64,000 nucleotides of DNA from Anisus vortex (Eukaryota; Mollusca; Gastropoda; Planorbidae): assembly GCA_949126835.1 (NCBI GenBank), contig CASBPS010000188.1, positions 992,001-1,056,000 of the forward strand, given 5' to 3'. Position 1 is the stretch's first letter. The number at the start of each line of letters is the position of its first letter. This document shows, piece by piece, positions 1-16,330 of this stretch. The translations under genes were made by a program, and so were the position numbers. Under the pieces are notes generated by a model that was not told where the DNA came from, made no database searches, and was given only the letters and a program-made list of their open reading frames with translations.

Positions 1-2552
1 ACCTTCCATTAATCCATCTATTCTAACAATCTATACATATCTCGATTCACGTTCCATGAATCATATCATCTATTCTAGCATTCTATACATGTCTTACTTC
101 AGGTTCCAAGAATCACATCATCTATTCTAATATTCTATACATATCTCACTACCCGTTCCATAAATCACATCATCTCTTCTAACTTTCTATACGTATCTCA
201 CTTCACGTTCCATGAATCCATCTATTCTAACATTCTATACATATCTCACTTCACATTCCTTTAATCCATCTATTCTAACATTCTATACATATCTCACTTC
301 TAGTTCCATGAATCGCATCATCTATTCTATTTTTCCAGCATATCTCACTTCACGTTTAATGAATCACATCATTTATTGTCACATTCTTTACATATCTCTC
401 TTCATGTTCCATGAATCCATCTATTCTAACATTCTATACATATCTCACTTCACGTTCCATGAATCCATCTATTCTAACATTCTATACATATCCCACTTCA
501 CGTTCCATAAATCACATTAACTATTCTAACATTCTATACATATTTCACCTTACATTCCATGAATCACACCATCTATTCTAACATTCTATACATATCTCTT
601 TTCACGATCCAAGAATCACACCATCTAGTCTAAAATTCTATACATATCTCACTTCACGTTCCATGAATCACATCATCTATTCTAACATTCTATACATATC
701 TCACTTCACGTTCCATGAATCACGTCAACTATTCTAACATTCTATACATGTCTCACTTCACGTTCCATGAATCATATCATCTATTCTAACTTTCAATACA
801 TATCTCACTTTACGTTCCATAAATCCATCTATTCTAACATTCTATAAATATCTCTCTTCATGTTCCATGTATCCATCTATTCTAACATTCTATACATATC
901 TCACTTCACGTTCCATAAATCATATCATCTATTCTAACATTCTATACATATCTCACTTCACGTTCCATGAATCACATCATCTATTCTAACATTCTATACA
1001 TATCTCACTTCACGTTCTATTAATCACATCATCTATTCTAACATTCTATACATATCTCACTTCACGTTCCATGAATCGCATCATCTATTCTAACATTCTA
1101 TACATATCTCACTTCACGTTTAATGAATCACATCAACTATTCTAACATTATATACATATCTCTCTTCATGTTCCATGAATCCATCTATTCTAACATTCTA
1201 TACATATCTCACTTCACGTTCCATGAATCACATAATCTATTCTAACATTCTATACATGTCTCACTTCAGGTTCCATGAATCACATCATATATTCTAATAT
1301 TCTATACATATCTCACTTCACGTTCCATGAATCACATCATCTATTATAACATTCTATACATATCTCACTTCACGTTCCATGAATCCATTTATTCTAACAT
1401 TCTATACATATCTCTCTTCATGTTCCATGAATCCATCTTATCTAACAATCTATACATATTTCACTTAACGTTCCATGAATCACATCATCTATTCTAATAT
1501 TCTATACATATCTCACTTCACGTTCCTTGAATCATATTATCTATTATAACATTCTATACATATCTCAATTCAGGTTCCATGAATCACATCATCTATTCTA
1601 AAAATCTATACATATCTCACTTTAAGTTCCATGAATCACATCATCTATTCTAAAATTCTATACATATCTCACTCCACGTGTCATTAATCACAACATCTCT
1701 TCTAACATTCTATTCATATCTCACTTTACGTTCAATGAATCACATCATCTATTCGAACATTCTATACATATCTCACTTCACGTTCTATTAATCAAATCAT
1801 CTTTTCTAACATTCTATACATATCTCACTTCACATTTAATGAATCACATCAAATATTCTAACATTATATACATAACTCTCTTCATGTTCCATGAATCCAT
1901 CTATTCTAATATTCTATACATATCTCACTTCACGTTCCATGAATCAAATCATCTATTCTAACACTCTATACATATCTCACTTCAGGTTCCATGAATCACA
2001 TTATCTATTCTAAAATTCTATACAATTTTCACTTTAAGTTCCATGAATCACATCATCTATTCTTACATTCTATACAAATCTCACTTCACGTTCCATTAAT
2101 CACATCATCTATTCTAACATTCTATTCATATCTCACTTCACTTTCACTGAATCACATCATCTATTCTAAAATTTATATACATATCTCACTTCACGTTCCA
2201 TGAATCACACCATCTTTCCTAACATTCCATACATATCTCACATTACTTCCATGTATTACATCATCTATTCTAACATTCTATACTCATCTCACTTCACGTT
2301 CTATAAATCACATCATCTATTCTAACTTTCTATACATATCTCACTTTACGTTCCATGAATCCATCTATTCTAGCATTCTATACATATCCCACTTCACGTC
2401 CATGATTCCATCTATTCTAACATTCTATACATATCTCACTTCACCTTAAATGAATAAAATCATCTTTTCTAACATTCTATACATATCTCACTTCATGTTT
2501 CATTAATCGCATCATCTATTCTAACATTCTATACATATCTCACTTCAGGTTC

Positions 2553-5102
2553 CATGAATCACATCATCTATTCTAACATTCTATACCTATCTCACTTTAC
2601 CTTCCATTAATCCATCTATATTAACAATCTATACATATCTCACTTCACGTTCCATAAATCACACCATCTATTCTGACATTTCATAAAAATATCACTTCAC
2701 GTTCCATGAATCACATCATCAATTCCAACATTCTATACATGTCTCACTTTACGTTCCATGAATCACATCATATATTCTAACATTCTATACATATTTCACT
2801 TCACGTTCCATGAATCACATCATCTCTTCTAGCATTCTATACATATCTCACTTCTAGTTCCATGAATCGCATCATCTATTTTAACATTTTATACTTATCT
2901 CACTTCACGTTTAATGAATCACATCATTTATTCTAACATTCTATACATATCTCTCTTCATGTTCCAAGAAACCATCTATTTTAACATTCTATACATATCC
3001 CACTTCACGTCCATGATTCCATTTATTCTAACATTCTATACATATCTCACTTCATGTTCTATTAATCGCATCATCTATTCTGACATTCTATACATATCTC
3101 ACTTCACGTTAAATGAATCACATCATCTATTCTAACATTCTATACATATCTCACTTCACGTTCCATGAATCACACCATCTATCCTAACATTCCATACATA
3201 TCTTACATTACGTTCCATGTATCACATCATCAATTCTAACATTCTATACTCATCTTATTTCACGTTCCATGAATCACATCATCTATTCTAACATTCTATA
3301 CATGTCTCACTTCACGTTCCATGAATCATATCATTTATTCAAACTTTCTATACATATCTCACTTTACGTTCCATAAATCCATCTATTCTAACATTTTATA
3401 CATATCTCTCTTCATGTTCCATGAATCCATCTATTCTAACATTCTATACAAATCTCTCTTTACGTTCCATGAATCATATCATCTATTCTAACATTCTATA
3501 CATATCTCACTTCACGTTCCAAGAATCGCATCATCTATTCTAACATTCTATACATATCTCACTCCACGTTCTATTAATCAAATCATCTATTCTAACATTC
3601 TATACATATCTCACTTCACATTTAATGAATCACATCAAATATTCTAACATTATATACATATCTCTCTTCATGTTCCATGAATCCATCTATTCTAACATTC
3701 TATACATATCTCACTTCACGTTCTATGAATCACATCATCTATTCGAACATTCTATACATATCTCACTTTACGTTCTATTAATCAAATCATCTTTTCTAAC
3801 ATTCTATACATATCTCACTTCACATTTAATGAATCACATCATCTATTCTAACATTCTATACCTATCTCACTTTACCTTCCATTAATCCATCTATATTAAC
3901 AATCTATACATATCTCACTTCACGTTCCATAAATCACACCATCTATTCTGACATTTCATAAAAATATCACTTCACGTTCCATGAATCACATCATCAATTC
4001 CAACATTCTATACATGTCTCACTTTACGTTCCATGAATCACATCATATATTCTAACATTCTATACAAATTTCACTTCACGTTCCATGAATCACATCATCT
4101 CTTCTAGCATTCTATACATATCTCACTTCTAGTTCCATGAATCGCATCATCTATTTTAACATTTTATACTTATCTCACTTCACGTTTAATGAATCACATC
4201 ATTTATTCTAACATTCTATACATATCTCTCTTCATGTTCCAAGAAACCATCTATTTTAACATTCTATACATATCCCACTTCACGTCCATGATTCCATTTA
4301 TTCTAACATTCTATACATATCTCACTTCATGTTCTATTAATCGCATCATCTATTCTGACATTCTATACATATCTCACTTCACGTTAAATGAATCACATCA
4401 TCTATTCTAACATTCTATACATATCTCACTTTACGTTCCATGAATCACACCATCTATCCTAACATTCCATACATATCTTACATTACGTTCCATGTATCAC
4501 ATCATCAATTCTAACATTCTATACTCATCTTATTTCACGTTCCATGAATCACATCATCTATTCTAACATTCTATACATGTCTCACTTCACGTTCCATGAA
4601 TCATATCATTTATTCAAACTTTCTATACATATCTCACTTTACGTTCCATAAATCCATCTATTCTAACATTTTATACATATCTCTCTTCATGTTCCATGAA
4701 TCCATCTATTCTAACATTCTATACATATCTCTCTTTACGTTCCATGAATCATATCATCTATTCTAACATTCTATACATATCTCACTTCACGTTCCAAGAA
4801 TCGCATCATCTATTCTAACATTCTATACATATCTCACTCCACGTTCTATTAATTAAATCATCTATTCTAACATTCTATACATATCTCACTTCACATTTAA
4901 TGAATCACATCAAATATTCTAACATTATATACATATCTCTCTTCATGTTCCATGAATCCATCTATTCTAACATTCTATACATATCTCACTTCACGTTCTA
5001 TGAATCACATCATCTATTCGAACATTCTATACATATCTCACTTTACGTTCTATTAATCAAATCATCTTTTCTAACATTCTATACATATCTCACTTCACAT
5101 TT
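2553..5102. repeat. 1,275-bp tandem duplication within the satellite
   Basis: Two adjacent copies, about 2553-3827 and 3828-5102, share the same order of variant monomers. One of these is the rare unit reading TCTATATTAACAATC followed by TTCATAAAAATATCAC, near 2625-2690 and again 1,275 bp downstream. A 222-bp stretch at 2914 and its partner at 4189 translate identically. Boundaries are placed where the variant pattern stops matching and are good to about one monomer. Confidence 0.85.
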
Positions 5103-8100
5103 AATGAATCACATCAAATATTCTAACATTATATACATATCTCTCTTTATGTTCCATGAATCCATCTATTCTAATATTCTATACATATCTCACTTCACGT
5201 TCCATGAATCAAATCATCTATTCTAACACTCTATACATATCTCACTTCAGGTTCCATGAATCACATTATCTATTCTAAAATTCTATACAATTTTCACTTC
5301 AAGTTCCATGAATCACATCATCTATTCTTACATTCTATACAAATCTCACTTCACGTTCCATTAATCACATCATCTATTCTAACATTCTATTCATATCTCA
5401 CTTCTCTTTCACTGAATCACATCATCTATTCTAAAATTTATATACATATCTCACTTCACGTTCCATGAATCACACCATCTTTCCTAACATTCCATACATA
5501 TCTCACATTACTTCCATGTATTACATCATCTATTCTAACATTCTATACTCATCTCACTTCACGTTCTATGAATCACATCATCTATTCTAACTTTCTATAC
5601 ATATCTCACTTTACGTTCCATGAATCCATCTATTCTAGCATTCTATACATATCCCACTTCACGTCCATGATTCCATCTATTCTAACATTCTATACATATC
5701 TCACTTCACGTTAAATGAATAAAATCATCTTTTCTAACATTCTATACATATCTCACTTCATGTTTCATTAATCGCATCATCTATTCTAACATTCTATACA
5801 TATCTCACTTCAGGTTCCATGAATCACATCATCTATTCTAATATTCTATACATATCTCACTTCACGTTCCATGAATCACATCATCTATTCTAACATTCTA
5901 TACCTATCTCACTTTACCTTCCATTAATCCATCTATATTAACAATCTATACATATCTCACTTCACGTTCCATGAATCATATCATCTATTCTAACATTCTA
6001 TACATGTCTCACTTCAGGTTCCAAGAATCACATCATCTATTCTAATATTCTATACATATCTCACTTCACGTTCCATGAATCACATCATCTCTTCTAAATT
6101 TCTATACATATCTCACTTCACGTTCCATGAATCCATATATACTAACATTCTATACAATTCTCACTTCACGTCCCTCAATCCATCTATTCTAACATTCTAT
6201 ACATATCTCACTTCTAGTTCCATGAATCGCATCATCTATTCTAACATGCTATACATATCTCACGTCACGTTTAATAAATCACATCTTTTATTCAAACATT
6301 CTATACATATCTCTCTTCATGTTCCAAGAATCCATCTATTCTAACGCTCTATACATATCCCACTTCACGTCCATGATTCCATTTATTCTAACATTCTATA
6401 CATATCTCACTTCATGTTCCATTAATCGCATCATCTATTCTAACATTCTATACATATCTCACTTCACGTTCCATGAATCACACCATCTATCCTAACATTC
6501 CATACATATCTCACATTACGTTCCATGTATCACATCATCAATTCTAACATTCTATACTCATCTTATTTCACGTTCCATGAATCACATCATCTATTCTAAC
6601 ATTCTATACATGTCTCACTTCACGTTCCATGAATCATATCATTTATTCAAACTTTCTATACATATCTCACTTTACGTTCCATAAATCCATCTATTCTAAC
6701 ATTCTATACATATCTCTCTTCATGTTCCATGAATCCATCTATTCTAACATTCTATACATATCTCACTTCACGTTCCATGAATCACATCATCTATTTTAAC
6801 ATTCTATACTTATCTCACTTCACGTTCCATGAATCCATCTATTCTAACATTCTATACATATCCCACTTCACGTTCACTAAATCACATTAACTATTCTAAC
6901 ATTCTATACATATCCCAATTCACGTCCATGATTCCATCTATTCTAACATTTTATACATATCTCACTTCATGTTCCATTAATCGCACCATCTATTCTAACA
7001 TTCTATACATATCTCACTTCACGTTAAATGAATCAAATCATCTATTCTAACATTCTATACATATCTTATTTCACGTTCCATAAATCACACCATCTATTCT
7101 GACATTTCATACAAATATCACTTCACGTTCCATGAATCACATCATCAATTCCAACATTCTATACATGTCTCACTTTACGTTCCATGAATCACATCATATA
7201 TTCTAACATTCTATACATATTTCACTTCACGTTCCATGAATCACATCATCTCTTCTAACATTCTATACATATCTCACTTCTAGTTCCATGAATCGCATCA
7301 TCTATTCTAACATTTTATACTTATCTCACTTCACGTTTAATGAATCACATCATTTATTCAAACATTCTATTCATATCTCTCTTCATGTTCCAAGAATCCA
7401 TCTATTCTAACGCTCTATACATATCCCACTTCACGTCCATGATTCCATTTATTCTAACATTCTATACATATCTCACTTCATGTTCCATTAATCGCATCAT
7501 CTATTCTAACATTCTATACATATCTCACTTCACGTTCCATGAATCACACCATCTATCCTAACATTCCATACATATCTCACATTACGTTCCATGTATCACA
7601 TCATCAATTCTAACATTCTATACTCATCTTATTTCACGTTCCATGAATCACATCATCTATTCTAACATTCTATACATGTCTCACTTCACGTTCCATGAAT
7701 CATGTCATTTATTCAAACTTTCTATACATATCTCACTTTACGTTCCATAAATCCATCTATTCTAACATTCTATACATATCTCTCTTTACGTTCCATGAAT
7801 CATATCATCTATTCTAACATTCTATACATATCTCACTTCACGTTCCATGAATCGCATCATCTATTCTAACATTCTATACATATCTCACTTCACGTTCTAT
7901 TAATCAAATCATCTTTTCTAACATTCTATACATATCTCACTTCACATTTAATGAATCACATCAAATATTCTAACATTATATACATATCTCTCTTCATGTT
8001 CCATGAATCCATCTATTCTAATATTCTATACATATCTCACTTTACGTTCCATGAATCAAATCATCTATTCTAACACTCTATACATATCTCACTTCAGGTT

Positions 8101-11100
8101 CCATGAATCACATCATCTATTCTTACATTCTATTCATATCTCACTTCACGTTCACTGAATCACATCATCTATTCTAAAATTTATATACATATCTCACTTC
8201 ACGTTCCATGAATCACACCATCTTTCATAACATTCCATACATATCTCACTTCCATGTATTACATCATCTATTCTAACATTCTATACTCACTTCACGTTCT
8301 ATGAATCACATCATCTATTCTAACTTTCTATACATATCTCACTTTACGTTCCATGAATCCATCTATTCTAGCATTCTATACATATCTTACTTCACGTCCA
8401 TGATTCCATCTATTTTAACATTCTATACATATCTCACTTTACGTTAAATGAATAAAATCATCTTTTCTAACATTCTATACATATCTCACTTCATGTTTCA
8501 TTAATCGCATCATCTATTCTAACATTCTATACATATCTCACTTCAGGTTCCATGAATCACATCATCTATTCTAATATTCTATACATATCTCACTTCACGT
8601 TCCATGAATCACATCATCTATTCTAACATTCTATACCTATCTCACTTTACCTTCCATTAATCCATCTATTCTAACAATCTATACATATCTCACTTCACGT
8701 TCCATGAATCATATCATCTATTCTAACATTCTATACATGTCTCACTTCAGGTTCCAAGAATCACATCATCTATTCTAATATTCTATACATATCTCACTTC
8801 ACGTTCCATGAATCACATCATCTCTTCTAAATTTCTATACATATCTCACTTCACGTTCCATGATTCCATCTATTCTAACATTCTATACATATCTCACTTC
8901 GCGTTCCTTTAATCCATCTATTCTAACATTCTATACATATCTCACTTCTAGTTCCATGAATCGAATCATCTATTCTATTTTTCCAGCATATCTCACTTCA
9001 CGTTTAGTGAATCACATCATTTATTCTAACATTCTTTACATATCTCTCTTTATGTTCCATGAATCCATCTATTCTAACATTCTATACATATCTCACTTGA
9101 CGTTCCATGAATCACATCATCTATTTTAACATTCTATACATATCTCACTTCACGTTCCATGAATCCATCTATTCTAACATTCTATACATATCCCACTTCA
9201 CGTTCCATAAATCACATTAACTATTCTAACATTCTATACATATCCCACTTCACGTCCATGATTCCATCTATTCTAACATTCTATACATATCTCACTTCAC
9301 GTTCCATTAATCGCACCATCTATTCTAACATTCTATACATATCTCACTTCACGTTAAATGAATCAAATCATCTATTCTATTATTCTATACATATCTCATT
9401 TCACGTTCCATAAATCACACCATCTATTCTGACATTTCATACAAATATCACTTCACGTTCCATGAATCACATCATCAATTCCAACATTCTATACATGTCT
9501 CACTTTACGTTCCATGAATCACATCGTATATTCTAACATTCTATACATATCTCACTTCACGTTCTATTATACACATCATCTATTCTAACATTCTATACAT
9601 ATCTCACTTCACGTTCCTTGAATCACATCATCTATTCTAACATTCTATACCTATCTCACTTTACCTTCCATTAATCCATCTGTTCTAACATTCTATACAT
9701 ATCTCACTTCACGTTCCATGAATCATATCATCTATTCTAACATTCTATAGATGTCTCACTTCAGGTTCCATGAATCACATCATCTATTCTAATATTCTAT
9801 ACATATCTCACTTCACGTTCCATGAATCACATCATCTATTCTTACATTCTATACCTATCTCACTTTACCTTCCATTAATCCATCTATTCTAACAATCTAT
9901 ACATATCTCACTTCACGTTCCATGAATCATATCATCTATTCTAGCATTCTATACATGTCTTACTTCAGGTTCCAAGAATCACATCATCTATTCTAATATT
10001 CTATACATATCTCACTTCACGTTCCATAAATCACATCATCTCTTCTAACTTTCTATACATATCTCACTTCACGTTCCATGAATCCATCTATTCTAACATT
10101 CTATACATATCTCACTTCACATTCCTTTAATCCATCTATTCTAACATTCTATACATATCTCACTTCTAGTTCCATGAATCGCATCATCTATTCTATTTTT
10201 CCAGCATATCTCACTTCACGTTTAATGAATCACATCATTTATTGTCACATTCTTTACATATCTCTCTTCATGTTCCATGAATCCATCTATTCTAACATTC
10301 TATACATATCTCACTTCACGTTCCATGAATCACATCATCTATTTTAACATTCTATACATATCTCACTTCACGTTCCATGAATCCATCTATTCTAACATTC
10401 TATACATATCCCACTTCACGTTCCATAAATCACATTAACTATTCTAACATTCTATACATATTTCACCTTACATTCCATGAATCACACCATCTATTCTAAC
10501 ATTCTATACATATCTCACTTTACGTTCTATGAATCACATCATCTATTCGAACATTCTATACATATCTCACTTTACGTTCTATTAATCAAATCATCTTTTC
10601 TAACATTCTATACATATCTCACTTCACATTTAATGAATCACATCAAATATTCTAACATTATATACATATCTCTCTTCATGTTCCATGAATCCATCTATTC
10701 TAATATTCTATACATATCTCACTTCACGTTCCATGAATCAAATCATCTATTCTAACACTCTATACATATCTCACTTCAGGTTCCATGAATCACATTATCT
10801 ATTCTAAAATTCTATACAATTTTCACTTCAAGTTTTATGAATCACATCATCTATTCTTACATTCTATACAAATCCCACTTCACGTTCCATTAATCACATC
10901 ATCTATTCTAACATTCTATTCATATCTCACTTCTCTTTCACTGAATCACATCATCTATTCTAAAATTTATATACATATCTCACTTCACGTTCCATGAATC
11001 ACACCATCTTTCCTAACATTCCATACATATCTCACATTACTTCCATGTATTACATCATCTATTCTAACATTCTATACTCATCTCACTTCACGTTCTATGA

Positions 11101-11844
11101 ATCACATCATCTATTCTAACTTTCTATACATATCTCACTTTACGTTCCATGAATCCATCTATTCTAGCATTCTATACATATCCCACTTCACGTCCATGAT
11201 TCCATCTATTCTAACATTCTATACATATCTCACTTCACGTTAAATGAATAAAATCATCTTTTCTAACATTCTATACATATCTCACTTCATGTTTCATTAA
11301 TCGCATCATCTATTCTAACATTCTATACATATCTCACTTCAGGTTCCATGAATCACATCATCTATTCTAATATTCTATACATATCTCACTTCACGTTCCA
11401 TGAATCACATCATCTATTCTAACATTCTATACCTATCTCACTTTACCTTCCATTAATCAATCTATATTAACAATCTATACATATCTCACTTCACGTTCCA
11501 TGAATCATATCATCTATTCTAACATTCTATACATGTCTCACTTCAGGTTCCAAGAATCACATCATCTATTCTAATATTCTATACATATCTCACTTCACGT
11601 TCCATGAATCACATCATTTCTTCTAAATTTCTATACATATCTCACTTCACGTTCCATGAATCCATCTATTCTAACATTCTATACATATCTCACTTCACGT
11701 TCCTTTAATCCATCTATTCTAACATTCTATACATATCTCACTTCTAATTCCATGAATCGCATCATCTATTCTATTTTTCCAGCATATCTCACTTCACGTT
11801 TAGTGAATCACATCATTTATTCTAACATTCTTTACATATCTCTC

Positions 11845-13975
11845 TTTATGTTCCATGAATCCATCTATTCTAACATTCTATACATATCTCACTTCACGTT
11901 CCATGAATCACATCATCTATTTTAACATTCTATACATATCTCACTTCACGTTCCATGAATCCATCTATTCTAACATTCTATACATATCCCACTTCACGTT
12001 CCATAAATCACATTAACTATTCTAACATTCTATACATATCCCAATTCACGTCCATGATTCCATCTATTCTAACATTTTATACATATCTCACTTCATGTTC
12101 CATTAATCGCACCATCTATTCTAACATTCTATACATATCTCACTTCACGTTAAATGAATCAAATCATCTATTCTAACATTCTATACATATCTTATTTCAC
12201 GTTCCATAAATCACACCATCTATTCTGACATTTCATACAAATATCACTTCACGTTCCATGAATCACATCATCAATTCCAACATTCTATACATGTCTCACT
12301 TTACGTTCCATGAATCACATCATATATTCTAACATTCTATACATATTTCACTTCACGTTCCATGAATCACATCATCTCTTCTAACATTCTATACATATCT
12401 CACTTCTAGTTCCATGAATCGCATCATCTATTCTAACATTTTATACTTATCTCACTTCACGTTTAATGAATCACATCATTTATTCAAACATTCTATACAT
12501 ATCTCTCTTCATGTTCCAAGAATCCATCTATTCTAACGCTCTATACATATCTCACTTCACGTCCATGATTCCATTTATTCTAACATTCTATACATATCTC
12601 ACTTCATGTTCCATTAATCGCATCATCTATTCTAACATTCTATACATATCTCACTTCACGTTCCATGAATCACACCATCTATCCTAACATTCCATACATA
12701 TCTCACATTACGTTCCATGTATCACATCATCAATTCTAACATTCTATACTCATCTTATTTCACGTTCCATGAATCACATCATCTATTCTAACATTCTATA
12801 CATGTCTCACTTCACGTTCCATGAATCATATCATTTATTCAAACTTTCTATACATATCTCACTTTACGTTCCATAAATCCATCTATTCTAACATTCTATA
12901 CATATCTCTCTTCATGTTCCATGAATCCATCTATTCTAACATTCTATACATATCTCACTTCACGTTCCATGAATCACATCATCTATTTTAACATTCTATA
13001 CATATCTCACTTCACGTTCCATGAATCCATCTATTCTAACATTCTATACATATCCCACTTCACGTTCACTAAATCACATTAACTATTCTAACATTCTATA
13101 CATATCCCAATTCACGTCCATGATTCCATCTATTCTAACATTTTATACATATCTAACTTCATGTTCCATTAATCGCACCATCTATTCTAACATTCTATAC
13201 ATATCTCACTTCACATAAATGAATCAAATCATCTATTCTAACATTCTATACATATCTTATTTCACGTTCCATAAATCACACCATCTATTCTGACATTTCA
13301 TACAAATATCACTTCACGTTCCATGAATCACATCATCAATTCCAACATTCTATACATGTCTCACTTTACGTTCCATGAATCACATCATATATTCTAACAT
13401 TCTATACATATTTCACTTCACGTTCCATGAATCACATCATCTCTTCTAACATTCTATACATATCTCACTTCTAGTTCCATGAATCGCATCATCTATTCTA
13501 ACATTTTATACTTATCTCACTTCACGTTTAATGAATCACATCATTTATTCAAACATTCTATACATATCTCTCTTCATGTTCCAAGAATACATCTATTCTA
13601 ACGCTCTATACATATCCCACTTCACGTCCATGATTCCATTTATTCTAACATTCTATACATATCTCACTTCATGTTCCATTAATCGCATCATCTATTCTAA
13701 CATTCTATACATATCTCACTTCACGTTCCATGAATCACACCATCTATCCTAACATTCCATACATATCTCACATTACGTTCCATGTATCACATCATCAATT
13801 CTAACATTCTATACTCATCTTATTTCACGTTCCATGAATCACATCATCTATTCTAACATTCTATACATGTCTCACTTCACGTTCCATGAATCATATCATT
13901 TATTCAAACTTTCTATACATATCTCACTTTACGTTCCATAAATCAATCTATTCTAACATTCTATACATATCTCTC
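11845..13975. repeat. 1,065-bp tandem duplication within the satellite
   Basis: Two adjacent copies, about 11845-12910 and 12911-13975, have the same sequence of variant monomers, including TTCATACAAATATCAC and the CTAACGCTCTATAC unit. Small differences separate them, for example CCATAAATCACATT against CACTAAATCACATT. The single-copy counterpart lies about 5.1 kb upstream, around 6.75-7.8 kb, so this is a local expansion inside a larger HOR. Confidence 0.8.
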
Positions 13976-16330
13976 TTTACGTTCCATGAATCATATCATC
14001 TATTCTAACATTCTATACATATCTCACTTCACGTTCCATGAATCGCATCATCTATTCTAACATTCTATACATATCTCACTTCACGTTCTATTAATCAAAT
14101 CATCTTTTCTAACATTCTATACATATCTCACTTCACATTTAATGAATCACATCAAATATTCTAACATTATATACATATCTCTCTTCATGTTCCATGAATC
14201 CATCTATTCTAATATTCTATACATATCTCACTTCACTTTCCATGAATCAAATCATCTATTCTAACACTCTATACATATCTCACTTCAGGTTCCATGAATC
14301 ACATCATCTATTCTTACATTCTATTCATATCTCACTTCACGTTCACTGAATCACATCATCTATTCTAAAATTTATATACATATCTCACTTCACGTTCCAT
14401 GAATCACACCATCTTTCCTAACATTCCATACATATCTCACATTACTTCCATGTATTACATCATCTATTCTAACATTCTATACTCACTTCACGTTCTATGA
14501 ATCACATCATCTATTCTAACTTTCTATACATATCTCACTTTACGTTCCATGAATCCATCTATTCTAGCATTCTATACATATCTTACTTCACGTCCATGAT
14601 TCCATCTATTCTAACATTCTATACATATCTCACTTTACGTTAAATGAATAAAATCATCTTTTCTAACATTCTATACATATCTCACTTCATGTTTCATTAA
14701 TCGCATCATCTATTCTAACATTCTAAACATATCTTACTTCAGGTTCCATAAATCACATCATCTATTCTAATATTCTATACATATCTCACTTCACGTTCCA
14801 TGAATCACATCATCTATTCTAACATTCTATACCTATCTCACTTTACCTTCCATTAATCCATCTATTCTAACAATCTATACATATCTCACTTCACGTTCCA
14901 TGAATCATATCATCTATTCTAACATTCTATACATGTCTCACTTCAGGTTCCAAGAATCACATCATCTATTCTAATATTCTATACATATCTCACTTCACGT
15001 TCCATGAATCACATCATCTCTTCTAAATTTCTATACATATCTCACTTCACGTTCCATGAATCCATCTATTCTAACATTCTATACATATCTCACTTCGCGT
15101 TCCTTTAATCCATCTATTCTAACATTCTATACATATCTCACTTCTAGTTCCATGAATCGAATCATCTATTCATTTTTCCAGCATATCTCACTTCACGTTT
15201 AGTGAATCACATCATTTATTCTAACATTCTTTACATATCTCTCTTTATGTTCCATGAATCCATCTATTCTAACATTCTATACATATCTCACTTGACGTTC
15301 CATGAATCACATCATCTATTTTAACATTCTATACATATCTCACTTCACGTTCCATGAATCCATCTATTCTAACATTCTATACATATCCCACTTCACGTTC
15401 CATAAATCACATTAACTATTCTAACATTCTATACATATCCCACTTCACGTCCATGATTCCATCTATTCTAACATTCTATACATATCTCACTTCACGTTCC
15501 ATTAATCGCACCATCTATTCTAACATTCTATACATATCTCACTTCACGTTAAATGAATCAAATAATCTATTCTATTATTCTATACATATCTCATTTCACG
15601 TTCCATAAATCACACCATCTATTCTGACATTTCATACAAATATCACTTCACGTTCCATGAATCACATCATCAATTCCAACATTCTATACATGTCTCACTT
15701 TACGTTCCATGAATCACATCGTATATTCTAACATTCTATACATATTTCACTTCACGTTTATTGAATCACATCATCTCTTCTAACTTTCTATACATATCTC
15801 ACTTCACGTTCTATTATACACATCATCTATTCTAACATTCTATACATATCTCACTTCACGTTCCTTGAATCACATCATCTATTCTAACATTCTATACCTA
15901 TCTCACTTTACCTTCCATTAATCCATCTGTTCTAACATTCTATACATATCTCACTTCACGTTCCATGAATCATATCATCTATTCTAACATTCTATAGATG
16001 TCTCACTTCAGGTTCCATGAATCACATCATCTATTCTAATATTCTATACATATCTCACTTCACGTTCCATGAATCACATCATCTATTCTTACATTCTATA
16101 CCTATCTCACATTACCTTCCATTAATCCATCTATTCTAACAATCTATACATATCTCACTTCACGTTCCATGAATCATATCATCTATTCTAGCATTCTATA
16201 CATGTCTTACTTCAGGTTCCAAGAATCACATCATCTATTCTAATATTCTATACATATCTCACTTCACGTTCCATAAATCACATCATCTCTTCTAACTTTC
16301 TATACATATCTCACTTCACGTTCCATGAAT

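Larger units (their letters stand above)
1..16330. repeat. Satellite block A: heterogeneous nested HORs
   Basis: This block mixes several overlapping duplications. Bases 1 to about 1500 resemble the HOR that begins near 16.1-16.3 kb: the marker CTATTTTTCCAGCATATC occurs near 330 and again near 16395, and ACGATCCAAG near 604 and 16721. The window therefore opens inside another copy of the same HOR. The segment at about 7.7-10.3 kb recurs at about 13.9-16.55 kb, offset 6195-6199 bp; the small change in offset comes from gain of one 52-bp and loss of one 48-bp monomer. Segments around 5.0-6.2 kb recur near 10.5-11.8 kb (offset 5529), and 6.8-7.7 kb near 11.95-12.8 kb (offset 5126). Confidence 0.85.
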